Of a stretch of DNA of 64,000 nt, positions 1 to 15,300 are shown one piece after another. This DNA comes from Spisula solida (lineage: Eukaryota; Mollusca; Bivalvia; Venerida; Mactridae). The notes under the pieces were generated by a model. That model ran no database searches. It had not been told where the DNA came from and saw only the letters and a program-made list of their open reading frames with translations. Made by a program: the position numbers and the translations under genes. The stretch is from positions 18,457,322 to 18,521,321 of the forward strand of contig OX365955.1 in NCBI GenBank assembly GCA_947247005.1, in the 5' to 3' direction. Position 1 is the stretch's first letter. Each line of letters starts with the position of its first letter.

Positions 1-196
1 TGATTAGAGAATAAATAGGCTGTGCAATGCTCATATAAATATACAATCGCTTCAGGATTGTTTTGCATATATACATACATGCCTAACAAACATAATTATT
101 TGTTAACAATCACCTCTGCCATAAGCTTTCCATGTTCGCCATTTTAAGAAGCACCAAAACAAACACAACATGAATGTGTATCTAGCTCTGACTTAC

Positions 197-314
197 TGTA
201 TATTGACTTAGCTTCTGTCTGTAGTGTGTTAGGCTGATCAGTGAATTGAGTTCCACCCGACGAACCATGTCGCGTGATTAAAAATTTACCATGCACTTGA
301 TTTCTCAAACGAAC
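197..314 (-). CDS. Receptor exon 16 (start of cytoplasmic tail; gene runs off the left edge)
   Basis: Acceptor CTATATTTGCAG, donor ATACA|GTAAGT, 118 nt entering in phase 0. VRLRNQVHGKF follows FVPK as in GABA-B receptors. Reading through the donor gives a stop at 144, so this could also be the terminal exon. The perfect donor favours continuation beyond position 1, where a coiled-coil dimerisation helix would be expected in this family. Confidence 0.75.
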
Positions 315-3300
315 CTGCAAATATAGAACGCAATAACATTTAATCAATTAACTCAACGAAATCAAATATACGTGTAGGAAATACTCGCAACCAGATTTAC
401 CTTTTGTTAAATATTTCTAAAACTAAAGATGAAATAACCCGGTAAGACATTAGACAATGTTGAATACTTCTTGACATTATTATCCCGAAAAAAGGCAAAC
501 ATCACCGATTGCCAAATTTGATTGCCCTCTTTCGTGCGCCAAAATAAGTAAAAAAACGTAATATCATCATTGTTGTTTTGTATTATTTTAATTATAACAT
601 TAATAAGCCATCTAGGCTAAACGTTGTTGGTTAATAGATTATAAATATAATCGTGTTTGGTCGTTATATCATTATAATACTAAAATAAGTAAAACCCTTT
701 TTTTAAAACAAACTAGTCATCACACCTGAAAAATTGGGGAAGACGTTTCACGAAGTTTTGCAGGTACATTTTGGATACAAATCATTGACCTTTCTAACTA
801 CCGCACGATTAGAAGTAGTTCGAAAGTAACAGCAAGAACTACTAGTATACGATGATATGGGTGACACTGTATTAACGCTCTTGGTTACGGTCCGTGGTTC
901 GATTCTAACCGGGATGCTTGATCACATCAGAATACATGTTCAGTGTTTCCAACCCAACTATATGTGTTTGGTATGCCAGAGGTAGTTTCAGTGTTGTGAA
1001 ACGGACACCTTAACGAACCAAGGAGTTATTTGTAAAGAGCTAGGGTATCGCACCCCGATTTCTTGTATCACACAACTCTCTCGTACATTTTCTCTTACCT
1101 TTGGAACAAATATGATACACAGGCATACTGTTGTGCAGAAAATGATGAGGCTTGATTCCATTACAAACGTCAGTGTCGTCTGCTCTATAGGTAACACGTG
1201 GGCTAGAGGCACTCCGAACACGCACACAATAACAACATTGTATACGCACGCACCAATAAATTTAGCATCATTCAATTCAGCGACGTTTACTTTTCGAGTT
1301 TCCCAGGCTAAAAATAAACCAAAAGCCAACAGAAGTCCTTTATACACGTAAATGGCTGCGAACCAATATTTCTGGTAAGTGTTTGAACAGTACAAGAACA
1401 CGGTAGATGAAATCACGTTCAGATTGACGCTGTCCTGAAATGAGGAACAATATACGTTTACAATGTTTATTTTGGCAACAGGGCAAACCCCAGACCTCCT
1501 GACTCCTCATCACTAGGCTATAAAAGCGTTTTAACTATACACGTACAAGAGGTGCCCCACTTTTATTTGAACCGTGTTTAACATTTGATAATGTGATGGC
1601 ATGGACATCCAACTGGTTTTAAACGATAATCAATCAATTTAGCACAATGTACCAATTCTGAAAATAATCAGCAATTTTTAAAAATATTTTTACTGGAATT
1701 ACCTGAGCTAATTTGATTTCTATTTTGACATTGTACCGACTCTTTAAAAATCAGCACGTTTTAAAAAGATTTTACTGGAATTACCTGAGCTAATTTGACA
1801 TGTCTGCTTTGTTGCATGGGGTGTATAGCGGTCCATGGGATGAGGATGATGCAATCTATGACCAACATTACAACCACCATCACGATCAGGTGATAATCCT
1901 TAATATGCTGCAAGGGAAAATAAAAAAACATAGTACATGCTTTACAAACACAGTCATGTATGTAATTATCATGTTGTTCCGTATTGTCGGGCTCCTAAGG
2001 ACTTTAAAATGGATTTTTTTATTTTAAAAACTTAAAGAAAGAATAATTCAAAATGTAGGAATACATGCTAAAATCTTTCAAATAAAACATACACACAACC
2101 AAGCCATTGTACTCGTGCGACTTACATCCATGATCTATTTCAAGTGTTATATCACATAACATAACATAGCAGTAGATCCATTCAAAATCGTTCTATACAT
2201 TTGAACGCAACGCATTCGCCCCCGTCTGAAATGGAATTCCAGTTGAATGGGGGAATGCGTTGCGTTCATTGTCTTTAAAATAAATGTATAACAAAATCCA
2301 TTATATGTAATCTGAAGAAGACCATTAAAGTCGAAAGCTTATATTTCTGGGTTTGTTGTTTTGTAAAGGGACGTAATAAATGTATAGATCGATTTTGAAA
2401 AGGATCGACTTCTGTGATACTCGTATTTTATGGATAGAATTTCAAATTCCTGTGATTAGATCAACTGACCTTAACATAATGTACATACCCTTGTTTTACA
2501 TTTATAATCTCGGAATATCACGTACACGCGGTATGTTTTAGAGAACAATGCCCCAAACAACACAGTGAACCCGACTGACGTCAACCATGTTCGTAACTGA
2601 AACAAATGTAAGCAGTATTAATTACAACCACGCTTCAAAATAGGTTGGCATTGTGCCTTGTGTGTTTTTTATGTTTTCTATGCTCGGCTTGTTAAGTTGA
2701 GTGCTGCCTTCCCTGTCTGACTCAATATAATCGTTTCACATACTTCATATTAAAATTAATATTATATTATATATATAGTACGGAGATATTGACGGGACCA
2801 TAACCTTTATTCTTAAGTACATAACAAGGTTCTTACATTGAATATATCAATTTCAACGGGGAAATCGTGCAATATTTTCGATTTGTGTTCGTATTTCATC
2901 TCGAGCGTATTCGTAATACTGCCCGTTTATGACAAAAACGGTGTTTAAACATAGATAAGGTATCAGCTGTTAAATTATGCTTATAGAAAGTTGAGGGTCA
3001 CGTTAAAATCTCCGTACTTACCAAACGTTTCGGTTTTTGTAACAACAAAAAGAACTGGTTGTTACCAACTAACAATTGCAATAAGCCTTTGCTTGTGCGC
3101 AATATCGCTTTAGTATTCACAATTAAGTAGAGGTCACATCCCTACCAAGATGGCGTGGTACATAAAAGAAACATTTTCATTGTGTTTAATATATAAACCG
3201 CACAGTCACTCAATATTGCTACAATATGCATTAATACCATTGATGTATTAATACCAGTTCGAAGCATCAGAGGACATTTGTGAAGATTGGTGTTTAAACA

Positions 3301-6300
3301 AACTGTAAACGACGTCATACTATCTCCCTGCAAAGGGTATACGTACGAGGTTGTATGACACAATTTAATGAATTAAAGTGTAAGAAACAGCTATTTTGCG
3401 TTATGACATTATAATATCAGTTACCAGGCAGATAGCTAACGTCCTCACCAGCCGGCTATACCAGGACGGGTATTCGACCCCTCGCTCCAAAGGTGAATGC
3501 CTAATCACCCGACCAAGACGGCATTTAACTATTAGGTTGACCATTCATATATAATATTGACGTCACTTACCATACATATACGTGTAGATATGATGTATCG
3601 ATAACTCATAGCTGACACCATAACTTCAGTATATAAAAACATACAACCAACAATAATGATGCTGTTCATCACCGGACTCGACATCTTCATCGACCTATAG
3701 ATAAACCAAAAAACACTTGTTTCACCTCGATTTTATAATTTTTGGGCTGTTATTCAAAGGGATATCTTCTAGTTCCGCTTGGAGCAGGTTTTGCACGGAA
3801 ACTCGCACCCAGAATTCACTGGGATCCATGATTAGTTAGATATGCATCCACCGAAGCTGATTCAATTCTCGTCGTTATTCGTGATATCGAACAGTTCTAA
3901 AGCATTATGATTGATATTTGAATAATCTTTGAACAACTGGTTATGTCAATTATGATGCAAGCGCTACATCTTATACATCTCATACACAGTTATCATCGTG
4001 AGGGTTCGAGAGAAGAGAGGCCAGTCCCTTGTAAATAATTTTATTAATAAATTAGAAACAAAAAGTATCGTCATTAGGATTTGGTAAATATGATATTGAT
4101 CAATTCCCGTTATAGAATATCAGTCTATTCGTACATTCATTCATGTCAACAAATATCCTTACCAAAGGTCATCAGAGCTCGATACAAAATACAACATATA
4201 CACTGGGGTGGGGGGACAAAACCTTAATTCCAAAGTTTCTCAGTATCTCATGTGTCCTCAATCTTGATTTTACTACGTAGGGTGGTCAAGAGGGAGTTAA
4301 TCTGTCGTATTGGAAACCTGGCCCATTCTTCCGGGGGGGGGGGGGGGGGGGGGGTTGCAGTAAATTGAGCAAGAAAAGCAACGGGTGACTGGGATTTGCC
4401 GTATTTATCCGACAGACAGTTAATAAGTATACAATGTTTGCAAGTTTCTCATTTGACTTTCAAGCCTCGGCTTAATTTGTGGTAATAAACAATTATAAAT
4501 GAATAGGAGCCAATAATCTAAAACAATTCTTCAAAAGATCTGACGATTCCGTATTTTAAAATGTTTGAAATGTATAGTCCAGTTAGGATATTGAGACAGT
4601 GACGATGCAGTTTATGTGTACGCAAATAATCACAACCATTGTCTAAACAGGTAGAGCGAAGTTTAGTATGTTAGTTTAGTATAGTTGTATGTACAGTGTA
4701 AACCTTTATAATTGGTTTTACACCGTTATAGTGGACTCGACCGCTGCTGGATTTTTATTCAGCGTTAGCTGTCTAGCTTGAATATTGACCTAATTTATAA
4801 GCCAATCAAATGTTTCTAAAATAATCCGCACCGCGACTTCTATAAGTGAATATGAATGGACAGAATATCGTAATCTTAACACATAAAGTTAGGTGCTATT
4901 TCGTATGTTTTTGTATTCGTAGTGTATTGAAAAGAACAGTGGCCTATAGCGTGGCCTAACTTTATACAGGCAATATAACTCTGTAAACTTGCATTGACCA
5001 CAGTGACTCATCTAAAACAGCCAATCGGCGTTATCGGCTTGGTATGTATGTGGGATTCCCACATTCGTCGTCAATGCTGTTTGCTGCTAAGTACTTATAT
5101 GTTTATAATTAACTTGGGTAATCCATGTTACAGATAGTATAATTACCACAATCAACACACATCCGTTAAAAGCAAACAAAGGCTGTAGACGTACATTTTG
5201 TATTACAACGCACGTTATTGAGTACGTCCGTATTTCCTAACACTTGCTGTAGAACAGTAGTTGATAAATGTTTCAATTTCATTCAATACATTAAATATCA
5301 TATACCAAATTATTCGTTATGTTATAGTTAGAACATATTAAGTAAATTTTAATGATTAAAAAGGGCGGAGCGAGCGAAGCGAAGCGAGTCCTTTTTAGTC
5401 ATTAAAATTTACTTAATATGTTCTAACTAACTTAGAATATAACATTCTGCATTTTGATTGGCCGATAGAAATTAGCGCCAACGCATGACGTCAAGTCTGT
5501 TAAGAGAAAACTTTAATGATTAAATTTTCATTTAGCCGCCAAAATTCGACGTTTTCATTGGCTCATAATGTAGGTTATATTCTAAGAAAGAATCTACAAT
5601 ACTTTAGCTATTTGTGTTCGTATAGAAAAGTATTTAATCATAGAATGGAAGACAAGACCCGGTGGATAAACGAAAATCTGCGTGTAATTTGTAAGACAAA
5701 ATATTGGTCATCGGCATAAAATAACAGCCGTTTAACTTTTATTCAAAATAACTTTAAATTTGCGGGATACTTAACCGACCGGCACCAGAAGTGACTTGTT
5801 TTAATATATCATCCTCAAAAATAACGATTGTGAAAATTAAAACAAAGTAAAACAATAAACTGTTAAAACAAAAATGTGTAATTTTGCAAATGATTGCCGA
5901 AAATTTCATAAGACGCAATAATATATATATTGCAACCAAAGTATAAAAGCAGTTACATTAATTATTTTATCTAACAAAAAATCATAATTATGTGCATTTT
6001 ACCAAAAGAACTGAAACATGTCACTATGAATGTGAAACAGTTATAAAGCAAAATAATAGGTGGACAGGTGGTCTAGCTGTAAGGGCGCAGTTGCCCTGAC
6101 AACTCGGTTTTGAAAAGATTTGTAGAGCCCTGCAAGTGGATATGCATATGGTTTCCTGTCTCATTGTAACGGCAAATACTAAACACCTTTTTATATTACT
6201 TTACATGACTGCCAGATATCTCCCATTTTCAATGATCCAACCCGTTTTTAAATTATAACACCTTACGTATTTTGTTATAGTCAGAATACAATATACAATA

Positions 6301-9300
6301 GTTTCAATTGGCTGCTGTTTTCTTTCTCATACTTTCCAACATATTGTGGGAAAACATATCACATTTGTGCTGGACATTTCTCTGTCATGGTGGATGGATG
6401 TCTCTAAGAAAGGTGTCTGTTTCGATATATTTGTGAGTGACAGATTCACCTTTTCATGCCTAAAACTACAAATGTATTTGACATCTTTCGCAAATGTATT
6501 GAAATAAATAGACATATAACATTTGCAGTACGTCATTTAATTCAACGCTATATATCTTTTTTAAAGATACTTCTTGTCCTTACTGGACTATACGTATTGT
6601 GTTAGCGTCATTTTGCAGCAGTATTTTCGTTATGTTCAAACCACTTAAACCAGTGATTCCTCCACAAATCATAATAACGTCTTCCAAGTAACCATAGCCC
6701 AAAGGTGCATGACTCAAGATGATTTTTTACCACAATGTCACAGAATGTGGCTATATCGAATTGGTTACATGTATTAACGCTACCTTGTGTGGAGTTGTTG
6801 GAACAAACACGTGATCTAATGCGCTCGTACTTCCCATTGTTATGAGATTGCCACGTACAAATTGTTCACTGATTTTTTGATTAATACTAATATGTGCATG
6901 TTAAATGGTAGAAATGGTGACTGTAATAATTTTACATCTGTTTCTGTGAAAGGTTCGTCTGTTGTGGATTATTGTATTGTACCTCATGAAAATTTGTCTT
7001 GTTTTAAGGATTTTGCAGTCACACTAACTTCTGATCTGATAAATAGCTGTGGTGATATAGAGGTGTTAGCACCAACTAGTATACCTGACCACTCTTTATT
7101 GTCGTGGAATATTATTACTGGTGTTTGTAATACTAATGAAACATGTTCATCTTTTAGAAACTTTGATAAGTTTGATTTAAGTAGCATAAATAATGATTTT
7201 ATGTCTGATGATTCAGTATTGATTGAAATCAATCAGTTGATTCATAGGTTAGAACAAGGTTCAACTAATCAAGTTTCCATAGATACTGTCTATAACGAAT
7301 GGTGTAGTATCGTTAAGGACAGTATGTATGCAAACATTCCGTATAAGAAGATTGGGAAATATAGTAATTTTCGGAAGCGCAGACCAGGCAAACCTTGGTG
7401 GAATGATAAATTAACTGAACTTTGGTCTAAGCAATGTACGGCTGAACGCAATTGGTTGAAATGTTGCAATAGAAATGAGAAAATTGTTTTGAAATCTGAA
7501 TATGTACAAATGCGTAAATTGTTTGATAGGGAAGTTCAACGTTCAAAGCGACATCATTGGTATAATATGCAGTGTGAGTTATTAAAGGAGTGTGATGTGA
7601 ATCCGAATAAATTTTGGCAATCCATCGGTAAGATAGGTGTGAGACAGTCTAAAAGTAAATGCATACCAGAAGAAGTTGTTCTTCAGGATGGTTCTGTTTC
7701 TACATGTATTAATGATGTACTTTCAAAATGGAAAAATGATTTTAGCTCTTTATTTGTTGACAATAATGTACATGCGGAATTGAATGTTGGTAATAATGAA
7801 AACAATTCTAATATGGCTTTTAATGATAATATATCCCTTGTAGAAGTTGCAAATGCTGCTTCCAAAGCTAAACTTGGTAAAGCTTGTGGGATTGATGAAT
7901 TACCTGCGGAAGTGTTATGTAATGATACTGCTATATATTTTCTTCATGTATTATTTAACTTATGTTTTAAAAATAGCATTGTACCATCACTTTGGGGTCG
8001 ATGTATAATTAATCCGATTCCAAAATCTTCCACACTAGATCCAAGGGATCCTCTTGCATACAGAGGAATTGCCCTTGCGTCGTCCGTTTATAAAATTTAT
8101 TGTAGAATTCTAAATGACAGATTGAGTAAATGGTCAGAAAACAATGATATTGTGGTTGATGAACAAAACGGGTTCCGTAAAAATAGAGGAACTATTGATC
8201 AAATATCCTCTTTAACTAGTATTGTTGAGACTCGTAATAAATTAAAATTATCCACATTTACAGCTTTTATTGATTTTAAAAAAGCTTATGATTACATTAA
8301 TCGTTCGTTATTGTGGAATAGATTGGTAGATCTAGGAATCAATGGTAGAATGTTACAAGCTATTAAGTCTCTATACACGTCCGTTTCGTCTTGTGTACGA
8401 GTTAATTCCTACAACACTGACTGGTTTGATGTTAAATCCGGTTTAAGACAGGGTTGTATCTTGTCTCCTCTTTTGTTTAACCTTTTTATAAATGATTTGG
8501 CTATATATCTTAAGTCATTTAACATTGGAGTAAGTATAGGTAATGAAACGGTGTGTATTCTCCTGTATGCTGATGATATTGTGATACTGGCAGAGAATGA
8601 ACATGACTTGCAATTATTGTTAAGTGCATTGAATGATTGGTGTACACGAAATCAGATGTCTATAAATGTTAATAAGAGCAATGTAGTTCATTTTCGTACT
8701 CTGTCTACTCCAAGATCTATTGTTGTTTTCAAAGTTGGTGATAATGTACTAAACTATACTATGCAATATACATATTTAGGTCTTGTACTCCATGAACATT
8801 TAGATTATAGCATTACGGCAAAGATGGTTGCTCAGAGTGCTGGTCGCGCGCTGGGTCTTCTCATAGCCAAATGTAAGCTTATAGGAGGTGTTCCTTATAA
8901 TGTTTTCACCAAATTATACGATACGGTTGTCTGGCCAGTTATCTCATACGGAGCGGCAATTTGGGGAAACAAAACTTTCTCATGCATAAATACTATACAC
9001 AACAGGGCTATGAGGTTTTTTCTTGGTGTCGGAAAGTATACACCTAATGCAGCCGTGTCGGGTGATATGGGTTGGACTCCACCTTTTATCCGCCAGTGGA
9101 AAACCATTTCAACATTTTGGTCTCGTTTATCAACTACGAACTCATCGAGATTAAATAAGCGTATCGCACTCTGGGCAAACCAACAACCAATTAAGTGTAA
9201 AAACTGGTATTATATTGTTAAAAAGCAATTCTGTGATATTCACCTGAACCAGTTCTGTGATATTTCTGTGCCAATACCAAAGTCTTCATTTGTAATACAG

Positions 9301-12300
9301 GTTTCAGACAATCTTTTTTACAAATATGTTAATGACTGGTATTCTAGTATTAACAGTATTACCGGTGTATCCGGCAGAGGCCGAAATAAACTTAGAACGT
9401 ATTGTACTTTCAAACATAGTTACGAAGTTGAGAATTATTGTAATATACTATTGCCTTTAAGACATAGATCAGCCTTTTGTAAATTTAGATGTGGAGTTGC
9501 TCCAATACGCATTGAGACAGGGCGGTATGAAGGCTTGCCATTAACGGAACGCATTTGTCAAAATTGTCAAGTTTTAGAAGATGAAGCTCATGTTCTTTTA
9601 AGTTGTGATTTATACACAGATTTAAGAAATACCTTGTATGAACAGGTCGCAACTATTTGTCCTGATTTTTATTCTCTGAATGATTTAATGAAACTAAGGG
9701 TTCTTTTTACTGAGAAAAACGCTTTAAGAATTTGCGCCAAAACCTGTTTTATGATTTTACAAAGACGACATTTTTATCTGTGTAAATAATGTATTCATAC
9801 TATCTTATTAATTATTGCCAGTTTTATTGACATCTAAGGGAATGTTGTTAATCAGTTCATCTACGGTCTGACCGGGGTGATAAATGATCTATTAATACTA
9901 TTTTTTAATTAGCGCATTAGTGCCTCATTTACAAATCTCAGTTTCTTAAATTAAAAATTTAACTATATTTTAATTCAACGTGTTAACAACATTCTCTTAG
10001 TTTTAATTTTGTATATAAATTAATGTTTTTTTGTTTATAAATAGTGATATAGCACTGTTTATAGGACAGTTCATAGTACAAGCTAGTCATACAGTGATTT
10101 TATGATATTCAGATTATTTTAAGATTTGATAATTGTCTCTTATAATTCATAACTGAATGGTTATGTACATTTTATCTGTTCTGCTTATGTCGTATGTTAT
10201 ATGTATGTACATAAATGAGACGAAATAAAGAATATATATATGTTTTACAACGCAGGTTCTCGCTTTAAGTGCCAAGTAAAGCATTAGTGTTATAGGAAGT
10301 ATACCATCATTCAAACAATTACTCTAGGCTTAGTTCTTGTATTGGTTGTTATTATCAACCGTTATAAACACACTTACCTTTATTTTCTGTAATATATATC
10401 GAAGGCGAGGAAAGCACACTTACCTTTGTTTCCTGTAGTATATATTGAAGGCAAGGAAAGCACATGCTACACTAAGTCCACAGCAGACGGTTGTTACTAC
10501 ACATCCGAATGCTACACCACTAGTGGATACTAAATTTTCATCGTAAGTAAAGTGATCTTCCGGTACCGTTCCATCTACAAGGACACCATTATACCATCAG
10601 TATTAAAATACATGGCAGTGGTAAGACATACAAATCAGCTCCCTTCATTATATCATCAATAATTGAACTTCTAAACCAGTGACAAGTTACATTAAACAGT
10701 CGTCCGGTACCATTATGCACATGTAGCAAATCTCTATAATACGATATGCATAAACCACGCGATGCAATTATGGTAGCGTGTCGTGGCACCATAGCATGGG
10801 TAAAGCAGCAACATCCGCTAATTTGTAGCTCGTTATTACGCAATCGATCTCAGATTTCACCATACTACATTGTCTTGAGCCTCGTTAAGTGTATAAGAGA
10901 GAATGTTGTTTTTTATAATACTATCACAACAGCAGGATACAAACCTACACATAATATGGCTTGGCCAGTTTACTTTAGAGCAACGCGATGCTGTCGTGGA
11001 GTTTCGAGTTTGCATTACACCCAACATGAAAGCCGCTCATATTTATTTGATTTTACATATGCCCAGTGACTCTTCTGAGGCACACCAAGAAATACATATA
11101 ATATACGTTTCAAATCAAAGTTAACATGAGCGAGTGATACATGTACATACAAAAGACACGAAAATATGTCATCCGAAGGGGTAATAGATAAGTTAATACC
11201 TGGCCAGATGTCCGACACAGGGATGAACCACGTGAGGTATTGTGTTCGTGGGTCAAAACTTGCAACATCTGTCAAAGTCCCGTCTTAAATTAAAAATAAA
11301 ATTATAATCTCCATATCAGTATATACAACTTAGACAACTTAGTACAACATGTGGTATCAGGGGAAGTACTGGTATGTTTTTATGCTTTTGATATATGTTA
11401 TATTTTGAGCCAATGAACACGCCTATATGCACTGGCAGAATGCTGCTTTTAATCATTCAAAAACATCTTTAATAACACGATATAATTTTCCCCGAAACAA
11501 ATTAGTATCGTAGAAAGATCTTCAACAATTACAATTTCACCAAACCCGTTTACGAGATTTACGTTTTTCAAATGACCTTTAACGTTCGTTTACAAGGCAC
11601 CGACATGTAAATTTAAGACTGGTATACTAATATTACAACACTACTAGCAATGCGATGCGTTCTAAATGTACAATTGATAAATATGTACCCCACACAATTG
11701 CAAAAGTATTGAAAATATTGTTAATTTTAATTGAACGTTAAACAATATCTAACGACAGAAATTTGTTTTTAAAAAACCAGATACGTTGAGAATCATATAG
11801 AACATCAGTTTAGTTAATTGAGAAATAGGGGTCATCAGCTGTGGTTGGGAGTATCCATCAAAAATAATACATTTGCATACATTAACCTTATTTGCATATT
11901 GGAATGCAATAACTTTAATAAAAACTATTTCAAAGTTTAGCTTCTTCATATAACTCAATCATGCACTACAGATTCTAGTGGCTTAATGTACATGCCTATA
12001 TAATTAAAATATACCGCCTCAACTTTTATGTATGCAAAAATGAAGTAAAAATAGTTGAGCATTGAGCACTATAATTATGTTTATTATTATTTGATTACAT
12101 TGATATTATATCATTGTCACAACAATTTAAGAATTTATCAATGACCAATCGAATTTTGAATTTCCGCGCATGCGTACTAGGTATCGCGAGCCTTCCTACG
12201 TCATGTGCTGGTACAATATACTATTGGTCAATCAAATTTAAGCTCGCTCAGCCCTTTTGCTAAATACGAATTTACTAAATATTACTTATAGCTACTATAT

Positions 12301-15300
12301 TACATAATGTCAACTACAACTGTTCCAATATTAATGAAAAGATAGTCACTATATGAAACACACATCCAAAGTTATAATAAGTACAATCCAATTGATAAGA
12401 TATCAACATGAATTCAGTATATGCTACATGGAAAACAATACATGAACATAAAACGTGATTATAATTGTCATACGTGTGTAATAGCGGTAGGTATGGAATA
12501 ATGTTTCTTACTTCGATTCTGTTTGATAAATGTTTCACCAACCCTGAACCCAGATTCATCAAAGGACACTGGTCCCTACAATAATATATACATGTTAGTA
12601 TTATACTAGTGGTGTAAACAACAACGCTACAGACAACATACATTTAATATCAGGGGCGTACATAAAGACAGTTTGATATGCAGACCCCAAATTACCGATG
12701 CTTTGTTAGTTAGTAGGGTTGCTCGAAAATACTAATATGTCTTTGCGATGTCATGTTTCATTGTAAGATACACATTTCATAAAATGGATCATTACTAAAC
12801 CCAAGCGCATTAATATAATTATATAATATATATGGCGCGTACGTAAGTTGCGTTATGTTTACTTGGTTTCTAATTTACGACCGAATAGCGTGTTTCTAAA
12901 GCGACAATAAAAAGATCATAAGAAGAAACGTGTATCTATGTGTTTAAAGACAACAGAACACGCCTTAAGAGGCGGGATTCTAGAAAATCGTCCCTTTGTC
13001 ACATAACGGCATTATGATTCCTGTGAGTAATTTATCTGGACTCAGTCGTGTATTTTCCTCTAAATACTACTACTAATATATTAATTATAATCATATTAGT
13101 TGCTACTTTGTTCATTTGTTCATCTGATAATATTTCAGTAATTAGGTTTATTAAAAGTAAAGCAAAACGTTGCCATAGATACTTACCGAAACACCATCAA
13201 ACGCCACCTCGTCCATCCCTTTCCTCATACAGTCTAAATGAGCATTACTGTAATTAAAATCTTGTAACGTGATATGTCTATCATCTAAATGAGAGAGACT
13301 GTGGTTTAAACCTGCAATAGAATCCGGATAACGAGTTTGTTCACCATAACTATTCAGATATTAACCGAGTTAACATAATTGTCTGCAAAGGTACTTATTA
13401 ATATATCATCTGAACATTTTAGTGTGACAAAATGCTCAAGGGCGTGTCTTGTTTTATTCAGGTAGAGGAATGCTTGAACTTTAATTTTAGCGAGGGTAGT
13501 CAGCTGAGATCCTGACGGTTACCATGGAAATATTTTTTGCGCCGTTTTTAGCACACACCCCGTCCTAATATAACCATTCTAACTAGTATGTACAAACACA
13601 TACCAGTTTTAATGTGTAATAATAAAAACACCTATACAGAGCTCTCATATGATATGTTTGACAAGGTCATATAATGTCGAGGTCAATGTCATTTAAAGGT
13701 CAAACTGCACAACATGTGTAAATATGGTGATTTTACCTCAAAAAAGTTATCGTTGATTTGAACAATTCTGAAAAGAAATGTATGTCATCACGATGTGGCA
13801 TCACTATTACACATATCAGTGTGTGTATCATGATAACAATGTATGCCTTGTGTTTGATTTTAACGAGTGTAAAAATGCAAACTACGCATAAATGTTTATG
13901 CATCTGCAACCTTATTACACACTGACATTCAGGCCAGCATCCAAATTGATCTGTTGATCAAGGCCAAGAAGGTAAAAGCCATTACAAGATGAAAATGTAA
14001 GAAAATTGTTCAAGTTTTTTGTTGTTAAAAGTGCATTTCCTTTAGCTCCTTTTGCTTCAGTGAGTATTTTTACTTTATAGCTTACTACGGCAATTAACGT
14101 TGATGTTAACTGATAATTAATGGGAGGTGTCTTACTTTTCAAAGGAATAAGTGCAATAACTACAGTGCAGGATATAATTATCCTGCACTGTAGTAATGAT
14201 ATGAACTAGGAAGAGATTACTTAACGCTCAGTTGTCTGCGTTCTCTTTCTCTAACTTAGATAACGCCTGTCCATGTTTATCTGCGTGGATAGCAGGAATA
14301 AAGTATGTAACCATGGAAACCAAGACGGCCGCTAATATTACAGTCATTTTATAAGCTCATAATTAGTATTCCCATGAGTCTAACCAATAAGTACAAAATA
14401 AATAAGTGTTTAAATTATTTTACAAAATATAGACCTCTGACATGAACTGTAAATCAAGGTTAAGTAGTTGATGTCAAGATCATTCCAAGCTCAAAACTTA
14501 AATAAAATGTTTAAAAGTAGGTTTTCATCTAAAACAATTTTAATTCAGTTGCATGCTTCTGACCACTAATTTGCTACATGCGGTTTATCACAATTTATAA
14601 TCAATAGTAGTTGCAACAATGCAAATGTGATGATTTTATGAATATATATATACATTCTTTATTATCGTCTCATTTATGTATATTCATAAAACTTTACACA
14701 TTATAAAACAGTTCAAATGTACATAACCATTCAACATTGAATTATAAGAGACATAAAAACTCATAAAAGCACCATAATAACAACATTATCACATTACTGA
14801 CTTTAAGCATTATTTACACAGATAAAACTAAGAGACTGTTGTTAATTCATTGTTTTAAAGGGTTGTTAGGAATTCATTTAAATAAGACATTGAATTTTGT
14901 AAATAAAGCACTAATGCGCAAATTAAAAAAACATCTTAAAATACCAATTATCACCCCGGTCAGACCGTAGATGAACTGATTAACAACAGCCTCTTAGGAT
15001 GAGATAAAAGAAGCAAATATTAAGAACATTTGTCAAGCACGTATGTTTATATAACACAAATATATTAAATTACCTATATAAAACATTTTCCCTGGATTTT
15101 AAAATCATAAAACAGGCTTTGGCACTAGCTTTAACAATATCGTTGTTGGATAAAATATATGATCAACTTTGCTTCATCTATCAGTTCGGCAAAAGTTGTA
15201 TTGATATCAGAACATGCATTAAACAATTCATTTCTGATATTGCAATATGCTGAACAATATAAAAGTACATGTAATTCATTTTCGATGTTATCAGTATTGC

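Larger units (their letters stand above)
3695..6819. other. Left part of intron 11 up to the LINE
   Basis: Contains a 22-base G run (4333-4354), a long palindrome (5325-5429), and a degenerate SINE near 6058-6200 (A-box-like TGGTCTAGCTGTAAGG). No coding exon was recognised. Confidence 0.6.

Noticed and set aside
988..1098. Extension of exon 15 as the true C-terminus
   Set aside because: A perfect donor follows FVPK where family members also change exon, and exon 16 continues in frame; retained only as a possible alternative form.
6600..6819. Upstream part of the LINE endonuclease
   Set aside because: Neither strand gives endonuclease motifs here; the element is truncated instead.
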